From NCBI GenBank assembly GCA_949358305.1, contig OX442315.1, positions 16,022,427-16,086,426 on the forward strand: 64,000 nt of DNA, written 5' to 3'. The notes below the pieces were generated by a model, which saw only the letters and a list, made by a program, of their open reading frames with translations, was not told the origin of the DNA and did not search any database. Shown here in pieces: positions 46,694-56,602 of this stretch. Both the position numbers and the translations under genes were made by a program. This stretch comes from Strigamia acuminata (taxonomy: Eukaryota > Arthropoda > Chilopoda > Geophilomorpha > Linotaeniidae). Within the stretch, counting starts at the first letter, position 1; each line of letters opens with the position of its first letter.

Positions 46694-47461
46694 TTAAACG
46701 TCAAATATCTTATCCGAAAGACCGTCCATTTTCTGCTGACGTATGCGGATCTGACTGAATATGAGCCCGCACGTTTCGCAACACGGCCCGCAAATGCTAC
46801 TCAATGCAATGCGAAAGAAATTACGTAGAACGTGACATCTGAGTTTCCATTCACGGAAAAATGGACCGACGCACCAAACGTGCTTTAAAATAAAATAAAA
46901 CAAAACAAAATTCAATTAAATCCCTATCTGTTTACTTTTTAAAAAAAATAAAGATTCTTTACCTGAAATGCTATGCAGGCAAAGTTAATTCCAATGCAGA
47001 ATGCGATAGGAATCGAGCAGAGTATTGTAAGAAAGCTGTAACAGCAATCGAGAGAATACCTGTACACTAGAAAAGCTGCCCGCCAAACGCAATTTAAAGT
47101 GCGAATTCCTTCCGGTTCAGCGATTATATCATCCCACAACAGCTAAAACAGAAATTAAAGCAAAAAATCGACGTTTTTAATTTTTTATCCGTCAAAATTC
47201 GTGAGTTTATGCGCGTATTGATCGTACCTGTAGATGAATGTTCATATTATTCGGATCTCTGTTCTCCATATCGAATCCCGGTTCGTTCGCGGCCATTTCT
47301 TCAATCTCTGGTGTCCCAGACTGGAACGAAGATGTGTCGGTGGGATGAACGGTAGAAGATGTACCGAATGAAAAATGAGTTTTTTTCTTATTTTCTGTGG
47401 TTACGGCTCCGGGTGAATACACTATCTCGTCCGAATTATATCCTGAAGATACCATTGCCAT
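46694..47461 (-). CDS. Caveolin-like protein, paralogue 2 (intact)
   Basis: This is the intact copy of the cluster. Exon 1 (about 47229-47461) encodes MAMVSSGYNSDEIVYSPG through MENRDPNNMNIHLQ. Exon 2 (about 46964-47143) starts LLWDDIIAEPEGIRTLNCVW, matching the caveolin signature and scaffolding region. The hydrophobic hairpin follows: SLDCCYSFLTILCSIPIAFC then IGINFACIAFQ. Exon 3 starts HVWCVGPFFREWKLRC and ends with ICGPCCETCGLIFSQIRIRQ and KIFDV, TAA. Several Cys in the C-terminal part could be palmitoylated, as in caveolins. Length is about 210 residues. It is divergent from peptide gene 2. Confidence 0.9.
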
Positions 47462-48044
47462 AGTTTTGGTTATAATAGCGAAATTAATTCGTGCAGACAC
47501 TGTGATTCATAATTTCACATGCATGATGCTTCTGTGCGTGCAATGCAGGGAAGCCACGAGGAAGAAATATTACAATAATAACATCCAAAAACGGGCGATT
47601 AATGATTGCCATTCGGGACAATTCGTCACCACGAAATCAGCCAATAACAATTGCAAGATGCAATTCGAAATCGAAAGTTATTGGAAATCTGGATGATGGA
47701 TGTTCGCTCATCACTTTTTTTTGCTTTGTATCCGTGTGTTTTGGATGTTAAAATCAATTATGACCTGATTAATAAAGAGGTTCCGGTGTTATTGATTTCT
47801 TTTGTGCTCGTTCTAGTGTTATCATGAACCCAAAAAACTCAATAAGAATAGCGATAAAGTATAAAAGGACGTGAGATTGCGATTAAACGTGTTATATTAA
47901 GGATTTATGTGAGTGGAGTTGATTAGATTTGTTGTTTTTTACCTAAGAATTATCGTAGTTTGAAATATGTGCCACCTTGACCCGAATGTGTGTGGTGCTA
48001 TTGAATGTGTGAAGTCGGTCTTGCTGTTGTGGTGAAGCATTTCT

Positions 48045-48341
48045 ATGGTAACAGGTTATGTGTTGTGTCTTTTTTTTTTATTTACTAGCCACGCGAAGTC
48101 ATTTAAGCACGAAATAGAGTGCTTACTCGGTGAAAAAGTAAATAAAAACTCCCACTTTAACTTTGCTGGATACGTAATGTTAGGAAATCAAGTCAAATTT
48201 GTGTTCCAAGAGTTGTATAGTTTCTCCATTGGAATTTGCATGCACCTTTCTATATTTTACACGCAAAAAAATGTTCTGGACTGTTTAATTCATTGTGAAT
48301 TCATAAAACAGATGACAACTATCAATCATACCAATGAATAA
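48045..48341 (+). CDS. Uncertain 98-codon ORF in duplication unit A
   Basis: It starts MVTGYVLCLFFLFTSHAKSF, signal-peptide-like, and ends QMTTINHTNE. The counterpart in unit B keeps the last 60 codons open, but its 5' part is disrupted and separated by a 0.6 kb insertion. Local compensating shifts between the copies argue against strong coding constraint. Confidence 0.2.
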   Translation: MVTGYVLCLFFLFTSHAKSFKHEIECLLGEKVNKNSHFNFAGYVMLGNQVKFVFQELYSFSIGICMHLSIFYTQKNVLDCLIHCEFIKQMTTINHTNE

Positions 48342-48708
48342 TAAATATAGTTAAATATTTAAATATAAATAGCTCATTTATATACATCACATTTGTGTTT
48401 TTTGATCAATGAAAGAGGAAATTGAATAAATAAACTCTCACAATTCGCTTGAAACTTAAAGTTTACAGTGCCATTGATTTCATTCATTTCACAGATAAAT
48501 TTAATTTAAAAAATGAATGTAGCAACTCAGGTATTTGAAAGCATGAGTTAAATCGATATTAAGCTTCTTTTCTTTACGACCATTACTATCTATTATTGTT
48601 TAAAGGCCGTTTGAGATTATTATTTACACGAGTCATCAGTTACAACATACTCGCCGATCATAAAAACGGTAAATCAATTCAGTGGAAATGTGGAAATGGA
48701 AATCTAAA

Positions 48709-48722
48709 GGGGATTTCATCCC
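48709..48722 (+). promoter_or_regulatory. kappaB-like palindrome upstream of peptide gene 2
   Basis: GGGGATTTCATCCC lies about 120 bp upstream of the TATA box. The corresponding position in unit B reads GGAAATTCC (55892-55900). Rel/NF-kB control is typical of antimicrobial peptide genes, but this is inference from sequence only. Confidence 0.3.
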
Positions 48723-48829
48723 TTTAACACGGAGAAATAAGTCTTCTACTTTTGATAATAACTTTTATGGCCAGGCGGATTTTCCAGATGATTACAATGA
48801 AACAATTTGATCTTTGAACTCTTAAACTG

Positions 48830-48837
48830 TATATAAA
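48830..48837 (+). promoter_or_regulatory. TATA box of peptide gene 2
   Basis: TATATAAA lies 58 bp upstream of the ATG, followed by a conserved CTGCAGCTGGTGCTAGTATA leader. The same arrangement occurs before peptide genes 3 and 4. Confidence 0.7.
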
Positions 48838-48894
48838 CTGCAGCTGGTGCTAGTATAGTCACTTTTCAATTCACTCAAGAGTTCGATACTCAAT

Positions 48895-49288
48895 ATGAAG
48901 GTAAAAAGATCAATAGATTTATTTATTTATATTATTTATAATATTTATTTTTTTCAGGTTATTCTCCTCTCGTTTTTGCTTCTCCTGGTTGTGGCTGTGA
49001 TAGTGTCTTCGGATGATTCCTTCAAAGCTTTTGTCGGGGATTTACAAGAATCCGATGAGTCGGTGGGCGATGAAGAAAGACATGACATAGAGAAACGAGC
49101 CAGCAAGTGGGTGAGGTGAGCTTTAGTTATTTATTTATTTATTTATTAGTTTATGACAATAATGTGCTTTTTCTTGTTTAAGGTTTCGTGAGAAGGCAAA
49201 GAAAGCTCTCAAAGAAGCCGCAGAAGCAGCAGCCAAAGCCAAAATAGCAGGCGCCATTGCAGCGGCTGTTGGTGGTGGGAAGAAATGA
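48895..49288 (+). CDS. Secreted cationic amphipathic peptide precursor 2
   Basis: Three exons: 48895-48900 (ATG AAG), 48958-49115 and 49183-49288. The signal peptide reads VILLSFLLLLVVAVIVSS. The acidic propiece (DDSFKAFVGDLQESDESV, then GDEERHD) ends IEKR. The mature peptide begins ASKWVRFREKAKKALKEA and continues as an Ala/Lys/Glu helix (AEAAAKAKIAGAIAAAVG) ending GGGKK before TGA. Gly-Lys-Lys is the classic carboxypeptidase/amidation tail. The balanced acidic pro-region and basic mature region is typical of antimicrobial peptide precursors. Part of duplication unit A. Confidence 0.85.
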
Positions 49289-50740
49289 AATGAATAGATC
49301 TGAGGATTTTAGTTACTATTTACTAAGTTAGATGTTGTTTAGTACTCCGTATTTATTTTTCTATGCGATTTGTACGTAAAAAAATGAAAGAATTGTCTAA
49401 TTTAATTTAAATTAATTTAATTTGCTCCTTGAAGTCTTAAATTGTATATAAACTGCATCTAATTATTTTTATTCTGTTAGGGACTGAATAAGTTTTAATT
49501 TTCACCAATACAATTACATTAAATTGCAATTTTAATTTTTAAGTTATTACATATTTGTTGGTGTGGACAGACAACATGCTCTATCTATGAGAATTTGCAG
49601 ACATTGGGGTGAGCTGCAAATTAACCGTTTTGGTAAAATAATTCCTTTGTTGAACCAAAATACGCTCATCGCAAATATCTGCGAGCTCAAATTTAGAGTT
49701 TTGGCACACTCTTGAATTCATCTACAACAAAAAAACACACTTGTCATTGCTCTGCCAAAATTGCAAGTACAGACCGTGTTAATGTTTGGGTGATTTGAGA
49801 CATCTGCTATCTTTGCTGAATCACCAGGCTGAAGTTGGCACCACATTCATATTCGCCCAAACTACAGATAGAACAAATCCTAATTCTTTTTATCACGGAT
49901 TTCAATGGTTTTTCACCAAAATATAGAGGACTTTCTCCTAAACAAAGTGTGAACAGCACAAGTCTCTACTCCTCTTAGTTTTCGAGCAGCAAGCATTTGA
50001 ATATGGCACAATAAAGACTTGTACTAAATTTCCCAATCTGGTGCCACAACTTAAAACCCCAATATCTCAACAACTTGACCACGGATTTTTTTATTTAAAA
50101 ACCAAACAATATAGAGAACCTTCTCCTCTACAAACCCTAAAAGGCAGAACACTCTACCCCTCTTGGTTTTCGAGCGGCAACCGTTTGAATTTGGCGCAAC
50201 TGAAATTACAAAACCCAAATATTCCAAGTTTTTAGCATTTTTGATTTTAGCGTTTTTGATTTCAGGGTTGTTGCATTTCAGAGTTTTTGATTTCCGTGCA
50301 GGCTCCCCGGCAGGATAAAGACAACATTGCTATGAACAATAACCTACACGAGATAGGCAAAGTCAGTGTTCGTGGTAATTGAATTGTTACTGAATAATAG
50401 GACTTACGACAAATATTACAGGTTTTACATTTAAGCTTATTCGTTACACAACTTGGTTTCTGGGTCTATTCTTGTGTAAAACGGGTTGCATCTACTGGTT
50501 GAGTGTTCGGGGGGCCGAGGAATAGGGCTGGCTTTGCGGCATCATCACAACAACGTTACGTGGTCAAACAGCCACGCGGCAAGAATGCGCAAGAATGCAG
50601 AGAATTCTCCACATTCACCGAGATTTAAACAATCATTCAAACAATCGATGGTCGAAACGGAGTTAAATACTACGGAAAATACTCCATACAATAAAAGTGG
50701 CTAAAGGTTGTCGAGGGATTAAAATAACATACACAGGTAT

Positions 50741-51788
50741 TGTAATGAGCTCAAATTTCACTATAAAATAATAGTGAAATTTCTTTCTCATTGGTGCCGC
50801 ATCGGGACTTATCAAAATTCTACTAAAACTCAACTCTAAAATCTTAACTGACTAATCAAAGAAGAAATAATCACTAATTAGTTCTTAAATAAAGGAAAAA
50901 GATTTATTCTTGGCTTGAATAAACTAATAGTAAAATACAATTAAATAATAGGAATTAAAGGTAAAAGTAATAACAATTGAAGGTGAAATGGCGAAAATAA
51001 TACAAAATAGCGGCGATGGCTTGTCGCTCGCTCTCGAACTTCGTTCTTCACTCGACGCTCGCTCTCGAACCTCGTTCTTCACTCGACGCTCGCTCTCGGA
51101 CCTCGATACTCGCTCCAACCTCAAAACGGCGTCCAAACTTCACTCTTTACTCACGATGTTCATTCCTGGTTAAACCGGACAAATTTCCGAATTCTTGGTG
51201 ACTTGAACTCGGACACAATTCCGTTTCTTCTCTCTCAAAACTCGCAACAGATTCGGACACAATTCCGACTCTTCTTCTTCTCTCAGCTGGCATTCGCTCT
51301 GCGCGAATTATTGAATCTTGCAACTCGCTCGTTGCGAACAAATCCCTCCTAACAATGGCTGTTAGGCAAGACTGAAATCCCACTGTGGCTTTGCTCACAG
51401 CAAGAAAAGGAAAACTCCCGCTGTTGACTGGTTTCAACAGTAGGAAAAGCTCCCACAACAATATTCTATTGTTGCAAGAAGTGAGTCTCAGTACTCAAGA
51501 ACATCTCAAAACTACTCAAAGTAAATTGGGTTTGCAGTGGCAGTTTTAGGGTGTATTTTTCTCAAAAGTTGATCTCAGACTGAAGATTTTTTCTCATTCT
51601 CTGCAGGAAGCATTTCCTGTTACAGGAAGCTTATGGGCTGGTTGCCCTGGCAACCACCCTCATGTCTTCAAGTTAGGTCAGACTTCCTGTTCAGGCATAA
51701 AAAATAAACTCAAATAAAAATATGAAATATATAAAATATTTCCAGACACATTTCTGTTCTTCATCTAGTGACCACTAGGGTCACTACA
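50741..51788. mobile_element. Solo LTR nested in the inverted-arm element
   Basis: The segment starts TGTAATGAGC and ends GGTCACTACA. The termini are imperfect inverted repeats (TGTAATGA against TCACTACA), in the TG...CA form of LTRs. It is flanked by the 4-bp direct repeat GTAT on both sides (50737-50740, 51789-51792). The roughly 1.05 kb interior is non-coding, with an internal 31-bp repeat at 51026-51110. No gag-pol is present, so it is a solo LTR. The internal ends suggest Ty3/gypsy or BEL/Pao, not resolved. Confidence 0.7.
51026..51110. repeat. 31-bp tandem repeat inside the LTR
   Basis: Nearly three copies of GCTCGCTCTCGAACCTCG followed by TTCTTCACTCGAC, with a spacing of 31 bp. Confidence 0.85.
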
Positions 51789-53421
51789 GTATGTATAAAA
51801 TAAACAATGATTTATTAAATGGAATTATACAATGAATTAAATAAATGATTAAAACTAAACTAATAATTAAACTCATTTACAATAATGCGGAAAAGAAACA
51901 ATGAAATGAAATGCGTGACACGACGACTTGTCGTGCACGCAAAATGGCTGGGCGGCATCTTCTCCTTCAGTACTCACTCGGGTGATGGCGATGGCAATGG
52001 CGAGGACTCCAGAGTGGCTCGACGGTGGTCCTCAGCGATGGCGGCCGATGGCGGCGGCGAGTAAGAGCTCGATTTCTCCAAATTAAGTTTACAAAACACT
52101 CAAAAGTTTGTGTATCAACAGTGGATGGTACACACGAACTATCTTTGCTGATTTTCAGCAAAGATAGCAATGTCTCAATTTACCCAAAACGGAACACGAT
52201 CAGTACTCGCAGTTAGCAAAGCAATGACACGATGTGTTATTTGTTTGGAGGTGAAATCAAGAGTGTGCCAAAACTCTAAATTCGAGCCCGACACACTTCA
52301 TATCTGCTCCGCAGATACATGTTTGCGCAATTAGCGTATTTTGGTGCAACAAAGGAATTGTTGCACCAAAACGGTTAATGTGTGGCTCACCCCAGCCACA
52401 TTTGGGTGAGATGTGCCCAAAACACAGCAGGCTGGTTTATTCTATAAACCAGAGTAATTAAAAATACTAAATAAAGAATACCACAAGGAACGTTAGTGAT
52501 TAGTAATTTTGGCGGAGACAGTCGGCGATGGTCCACAATCATCGTGGGAGGTTTTTGATGCCTCCATCCTTCAAATCTCGCGCACTTTCAGTCTATCTCT
52601 TGGGCAATTGGTGAATTATACGTACTATATTCTTTCGCTTGGTTGTCACTACGACCCAGTTCTTAACTTACTGTAAGAAAGCACACTTTTGCTGTATTCT
52701 TTCTGTTCACCATTTTGGCAGAAGTAAGTCTTCTTTCCTCCAACACTATCGGTGTCATCTGGTGGCTATATTGGAACTATTACGGTTTTATAAGCGTCAC
52801 AACATTATCATCTTTCTTTGCTAAATCCTCTAACATTCAGACATTGGCATTGGCAGAAAAAAATCAATTTCTCGCAAATTTGAGTTATCAGTTAACAGTT
52901 ATCACTGATCGATGTAGGTCTTCGTACGGTGTTAATCACGCAAGATAATTTCTCAATTCTGATGATATTGAGCTCATCTATTCCCATTAATCAGTTCACA
53001 GTGCAAAACGATCAATAAACTCATTACATTTCTGCGAAGTAAAAACATTTCTAGTGCAATGACGACCGTGCTTTTATTATTTACTTTTATATTAAAGTTG
53101 ATTCGAAAACACGATAAACTTCTACCGTGCAAAATTGTTAGGAAATGGCATCGAATCGTGACTGAACACTTGTTGTTTTGGGTCGATAATCCAAAAAGTT
53201 CACGTTTTTATTTAGATCCAGGCACTTTTTTATTATCCATGTCTCACTGACCAATACCTGCATAAATAATTGGGTTTATTTCGAATTTTGTATTGAAATT
53301 ACACTTACCATAAATCGAATATACAAATGAGAGTGTAGCCAAGAATGGCTACATTATTAATATTATTATTATTATTATTATTTATTATTATTTATTATTT
53401 AATCGGTGTAAATTAATTGTA

Positions 53422-54017
53422 TTAAACGTCAAACATCTTATCCGAACGTTCGTTCACTTTCTGCTGACGTATGCGAATCTGACTGAATATGAGCCCGCAC
53501 GCTTCGCAACACGGCCCGCAAATGCTACTCAATGAAATGCGAAAGAAATTACGTACAACTTGACATCTGAGTTTCCATTCATGGAAAAATGGACCGATAC
53601 ACCAAACGTGCTTTAAAATAAAATAAAACAAAACAAAATTCAATTAAATCCTTCTCTGTTTACTTTTTTAAGGAAAATAAAGATTCTTTACCTGAAATGC
53701 TAAGCAGGCAAAGTTAAGTCCAACGCAGAATGCGATAGGAATCGAGCAGAGTATTGTAAGAAAACTATAACAGCAATTGAGAGAACATCTGTACACTAGA
53801 AAAGCTGCCCGCCAAACGCAATTTAAGGTGCGAATTCCTTCCGGTTCAGCGATTATTTCATCCCACAACAACTAAATCAGAAATTAAAGCAAAAAATCGA
53901 CGTTTTTATCCGTCAAAATTCGTGAGTTTATGCGCGTGTCGATAGTACCTTTAGATGACTGTTCATATTATTCGGATCTCTGTTCTCCATATCGAATCCC
54001 GGTTCGTTCGCAGCCAT
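53422..54017 (-). CDS. Caveolin-like protein, paralogue 3 (N-terminal exon frameshifted)
   Basis: The signature exon LLWDEIIAEPEGIRTLNCVW, hydrophobic hairpin (CSIPIAFCVGLNFACLAFQ) and C-terminal exon (HVWCIGPFFHEWKLRC to KMFDV) are intact and close to paralogue 2. The original start at 54174 (MVMVSSGYNSDEIVYSDG) runs into an 8-bp deletion at about 54053, which shifts the frame to a stop soon after. A protein could start at the downstream ATG at 54017 (MAANEPGFDMENRD), matching the shortened form inferred for paralogue 1. It may be a functional short caveolin or an early pseudogene. Confidence 0.75.
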
Positions 54018-54714
54018 TTCTTCAATCTCTGGTGTCCCAGACTGGAACGAAGATAGGATGAACGGTAGAAGATGTACCGAATGAAAAATGAGTTTTTTTC
54101 TGATTTTCTGTGGTTACGCCACCATCTGAATAGACTATTTCGTCCGAATTATATCCTGAAGATACCATTACCATAGTTTTTTTTATAATAGTGAACTTAA
54201 TTCGTGGACACACCGCGATTTATAATTTCACATGCATGATACTCTTGTGCGTGCAATGCAGGGAAGCCACGACGAAGAAAGAACAGAGGGTTTACAATAA
54301 TAACATCCAAAAACGGGCGATTAATGATTACCATTCGGGACAAATCGTCACCAGGAAATCAGCCAATAACGGTGTTATTGATTTCTTTTGTGCTCGTTCT
54401 AGTGTTATCATGAACCCAAAAACTCAATAAAAATAGCGATAAAATATAAAAGGATGTGAGATTGCAATTAAACGTGTTATATTAGGGATTTATGTGAGTG
54501 GAGCTGATTAAAGGTGTGTCTTTTTTACCTAAGAATTATCGTACCACTGTGCCACGGGTGGTTGCTATTGAATGTGTGAAGTCGGTCTTGCTATTGTGGT
54601 GAAGCATTTCTATAGTAACATATGTGTTGTCCTTTTATTTTTTAGCAACGCGAAGTCATTTAAGCCCAAAATAGAGGGCTTGTTCGTTGAAAAAGTAAAT
54701 AAAAACTCCCACTC

Positions 54715-55338
54715 TGCTGCGTTCCTGAATTTTCGCAATGTAAAGTAAAAATTACAATTCTGTCCCTGAAATCAAGTGGCGGAACCAGTTAAATGCCATT
54801 TCAGGTCTTCTATTTAATTTGGCCAGAAAGTTGATGTTTATGGGTAGAAATAATGATGCTAAATTGAATTTCTAATGAATAAATGTTTATAATATTAAAC
54901 AAAGAAAATGCGCGGGAAACAACGAGCGTTGTTCGCGCACGAGAAAGATGGCGGCAACGGATTGCTGTGGGATGAGTGAAAACACAAAGAGGTGTGAAAT
55001 CTTATGATTTCGCGGGTTTGTTCGGCTACGGAGCCAGAACAGGAGGCCAGCTAGAGAGCTAGGCCGGTGTGGAGAAACGTGGAGTTGAACCACGAGTGAG
55101 AGCGGGAAATTCTCCGCTGGAGATCGAAAACAACCGGCGATATAGCGCCGCGGCTGGATCCAGTCTTCTTCGTGTCTAGCAACGATGCTCATTAGGAACT
55201 TGCCTTGGTACTATTAACGGTTTCTGTCTACTAGTAATAGCCGATAGCAAAGACAAGAGTGAAATAAATACACAAATATTATTACACAATATTAACAAAT
55301 TATAACCAAATATCATAAGGACATTTTGGTTCACAACA
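54715..55338. mobile_element. LTR-like insertion in duplication unit B
   Basis: Unit A reads continuously across this point (ACTCCCACTTTAACTTTG), whereas unit B is interrupted by about 624 bp. The insert begins TGCTGCG and ends ACAACA, flanked by ACTC and ACTT, an imperfect 4-bp duplication. A strong palindrome occurs near 54910-54940 (GCGCGGGAAACAACGAGC then GTTGTTCGCGC). Non-coding. LTR identity is tentative. Confidence 0.5.
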
Positions 55339-56012
55339 ACTTTAACTTTGCTGGATACGTGATGTTAGGAAATCAAGTCAAATTTGTTTTCCGAGAGTTG
55401 TATAGTTACTCCATTGGAATTTGCAATGCATTTTTTTATATTTACACACAAAAATATGTTCTGGGCTGTTTAATTCATTGTGAATTCATGAAACAGATGA
55501 CAACTATCAATCATACCAATGAATAATAAATATAGTTAAATATTTATATATAAATAGCTCATTTATATACATCACATTTGTGTTTTTTGATCAATGAAAG
55601 AGGAAATTGAATAAATAAACTCTCACAATTCGCTTGAAACTTGAAGTTTACAGTGCCATTAATTTCATTCATGTTTCATTCATTTCACAGATAAATTTAA
55701 TTTAAAAGATGAATGTAGCAACTCAGATATTTGAAAGCACGTCGTGTTAAATCGGTATTAGGTTTCTTTTCTTTACGACCATATCTATCTATTAGTGTTT
55801 ATAGGTCGTTTGAGATTATTATTTACACATGTCATCAGTTACAACATACTCGCCGATCAATTCAGTGGAAATGTGGAAACGGAAATCTAAAGGAAATTCC
55901 GTCCCTTTAATACGGAGAAAAAAATCTCCTACTTTTGATAATAACTTTTATCGCCGGGCGGATTTTCCAGATGATTACAATGAAACGATTTGATCTTTGA
56001 ACTCTTAAGCGG

Positions 56013-56020
56013 TATATAAA
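56013..56020 (+). promoter_or_regulatory. TATA box of peptide gene 3
   Basis: TATATAAA lies 58 bp before the next ATG AAG first exon and is followed by the conserved CTGCAGCTGGTGCTAGTATA leader. Confidence 0.7.
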
Positions 56021-56077
56021 CTGCAGCTGGTGCTAGTATAGTCACTTTTCAATTCACTCAAGAATTCGATACTCAAT

Positions 56078-56489
56078 ATGAAGGTAAAAAAAAATCAATA
56101 GATTTATTTATTTATAATATATATAATATTTATTTTTTTCAGGTTATTCTCCTCTCGTTTTTGCTTCTCCTGGTTGTGGCTGTGATAGTGTCTTCGGATG
56201 ATTCCTTCGAAGCTTTTGTCGCGGATTTACAAGAATCCGATGAGTCGGTGGGCGATGAAGGCGATTATGAGGAAAGACATGACATAGAGAAACGAGGATT
56301 GGGCAAGAAGTGGAAGAAGTGAGCTTTAGTTATTTATTTATTTATTAGTTTGTGACAATAATGTGGGTTTATTTTTGCTTAAGGTGGCGTAAGAAGGCAA
56401 AGAAAGCTCTCAAGAAAGCCGCAGAAGCAGCAGCCAAAGCCAAAATCGCAAGCGCCATTGCAGGAGCTGTTGGTGGTGGGAAGAAATGA
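56078..56489 (+). CDS. Secreted cationic amphipathic peptide precursor 3
   Basis: Exons 56078-56083, 56143-56318 and 56384-56489. The signal peptide is identical in style to precursor 2 (VILLSFLLLLVVAVIVSS). The propiece is longer and more acidic (ESDESVGDEGDYEERHD) before IEKR. The mature peptide begins GLGKKWKKWRKKAKKALK, much more basic than precursor 2, then the same Ala/Lys helix and GGGKK tail. The exon-2-encoded start GLGKKWKK resembles precursor 1 (GLGKRLKR), while exon 3 resembles precursor 2, suggesting exchange at the intron. Confidence 0.85.
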
Positions 56490-56602
56490 AAAGAATAGAT
56501 CTGAGGATTTTAGTTACTATTTACTAAGTTTGATGTTGTTTAGTATTTAATTTTCTATGCGATTTGTACTTAACGAAAATAAAAGAATTGTCTAATTTAA
56601 TT

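Larger units (their letters stand above)
46126..49408. repeat. Segmental duplication unit A (caveolin 2 + peptide 2)
   Basis: From the shared left edge (TCATCTTTCTTTGCTAAA at 46126 and 52806) to AATTGTCTAATTTAATT (about 49408 and 56602), this unit is highly similar to unit B. It holds a minus-strand caveolin gene and a plus-strand peptide gene. Internal differences are small indels plus a 0.6 kb insertion in unit B. Confidence 0.9.
49606..52472. mobile_element. Composite insertion with long inverted arms (foldback-like transposon)
   Basis: The left arm (49606-49820) and right arm (about 52155-52393, extending to 52472) are inverted copies of one another. They share GTTTTGGCACACTCTTGA, AACCGTTTTGGT and GCTATCTTTGCTGA blocks in reverse order. 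A third copy of the arm lies at 58514-58730. The interior has no recognisable transposase and carries a solo LTR. The insertion separates duplication units A and B. Confidence 0.65.
52806..56602. repeat. Segmental duplication unit B (caveolin 3 + peptide 3)
   Basis: This is the counterpart of 46126-49408 with the same gene order and high identity over most of its length. It differs by an 8-bp deletion in caveolin exon 1, a TAT-rich expansion near 53355-53400 and a roughly 0.62 kb insertion at 54715-55338. Confidence 0.9.

Noticed and set aside
50041-51201. Several 60-75 codon plus-strand ORFs inside the composite insertion
   Set aside because: They lie in the inverted-arm element and its solo LTR, show no transposase, reverse transcriptase or gag features, and overlap internal repeats.
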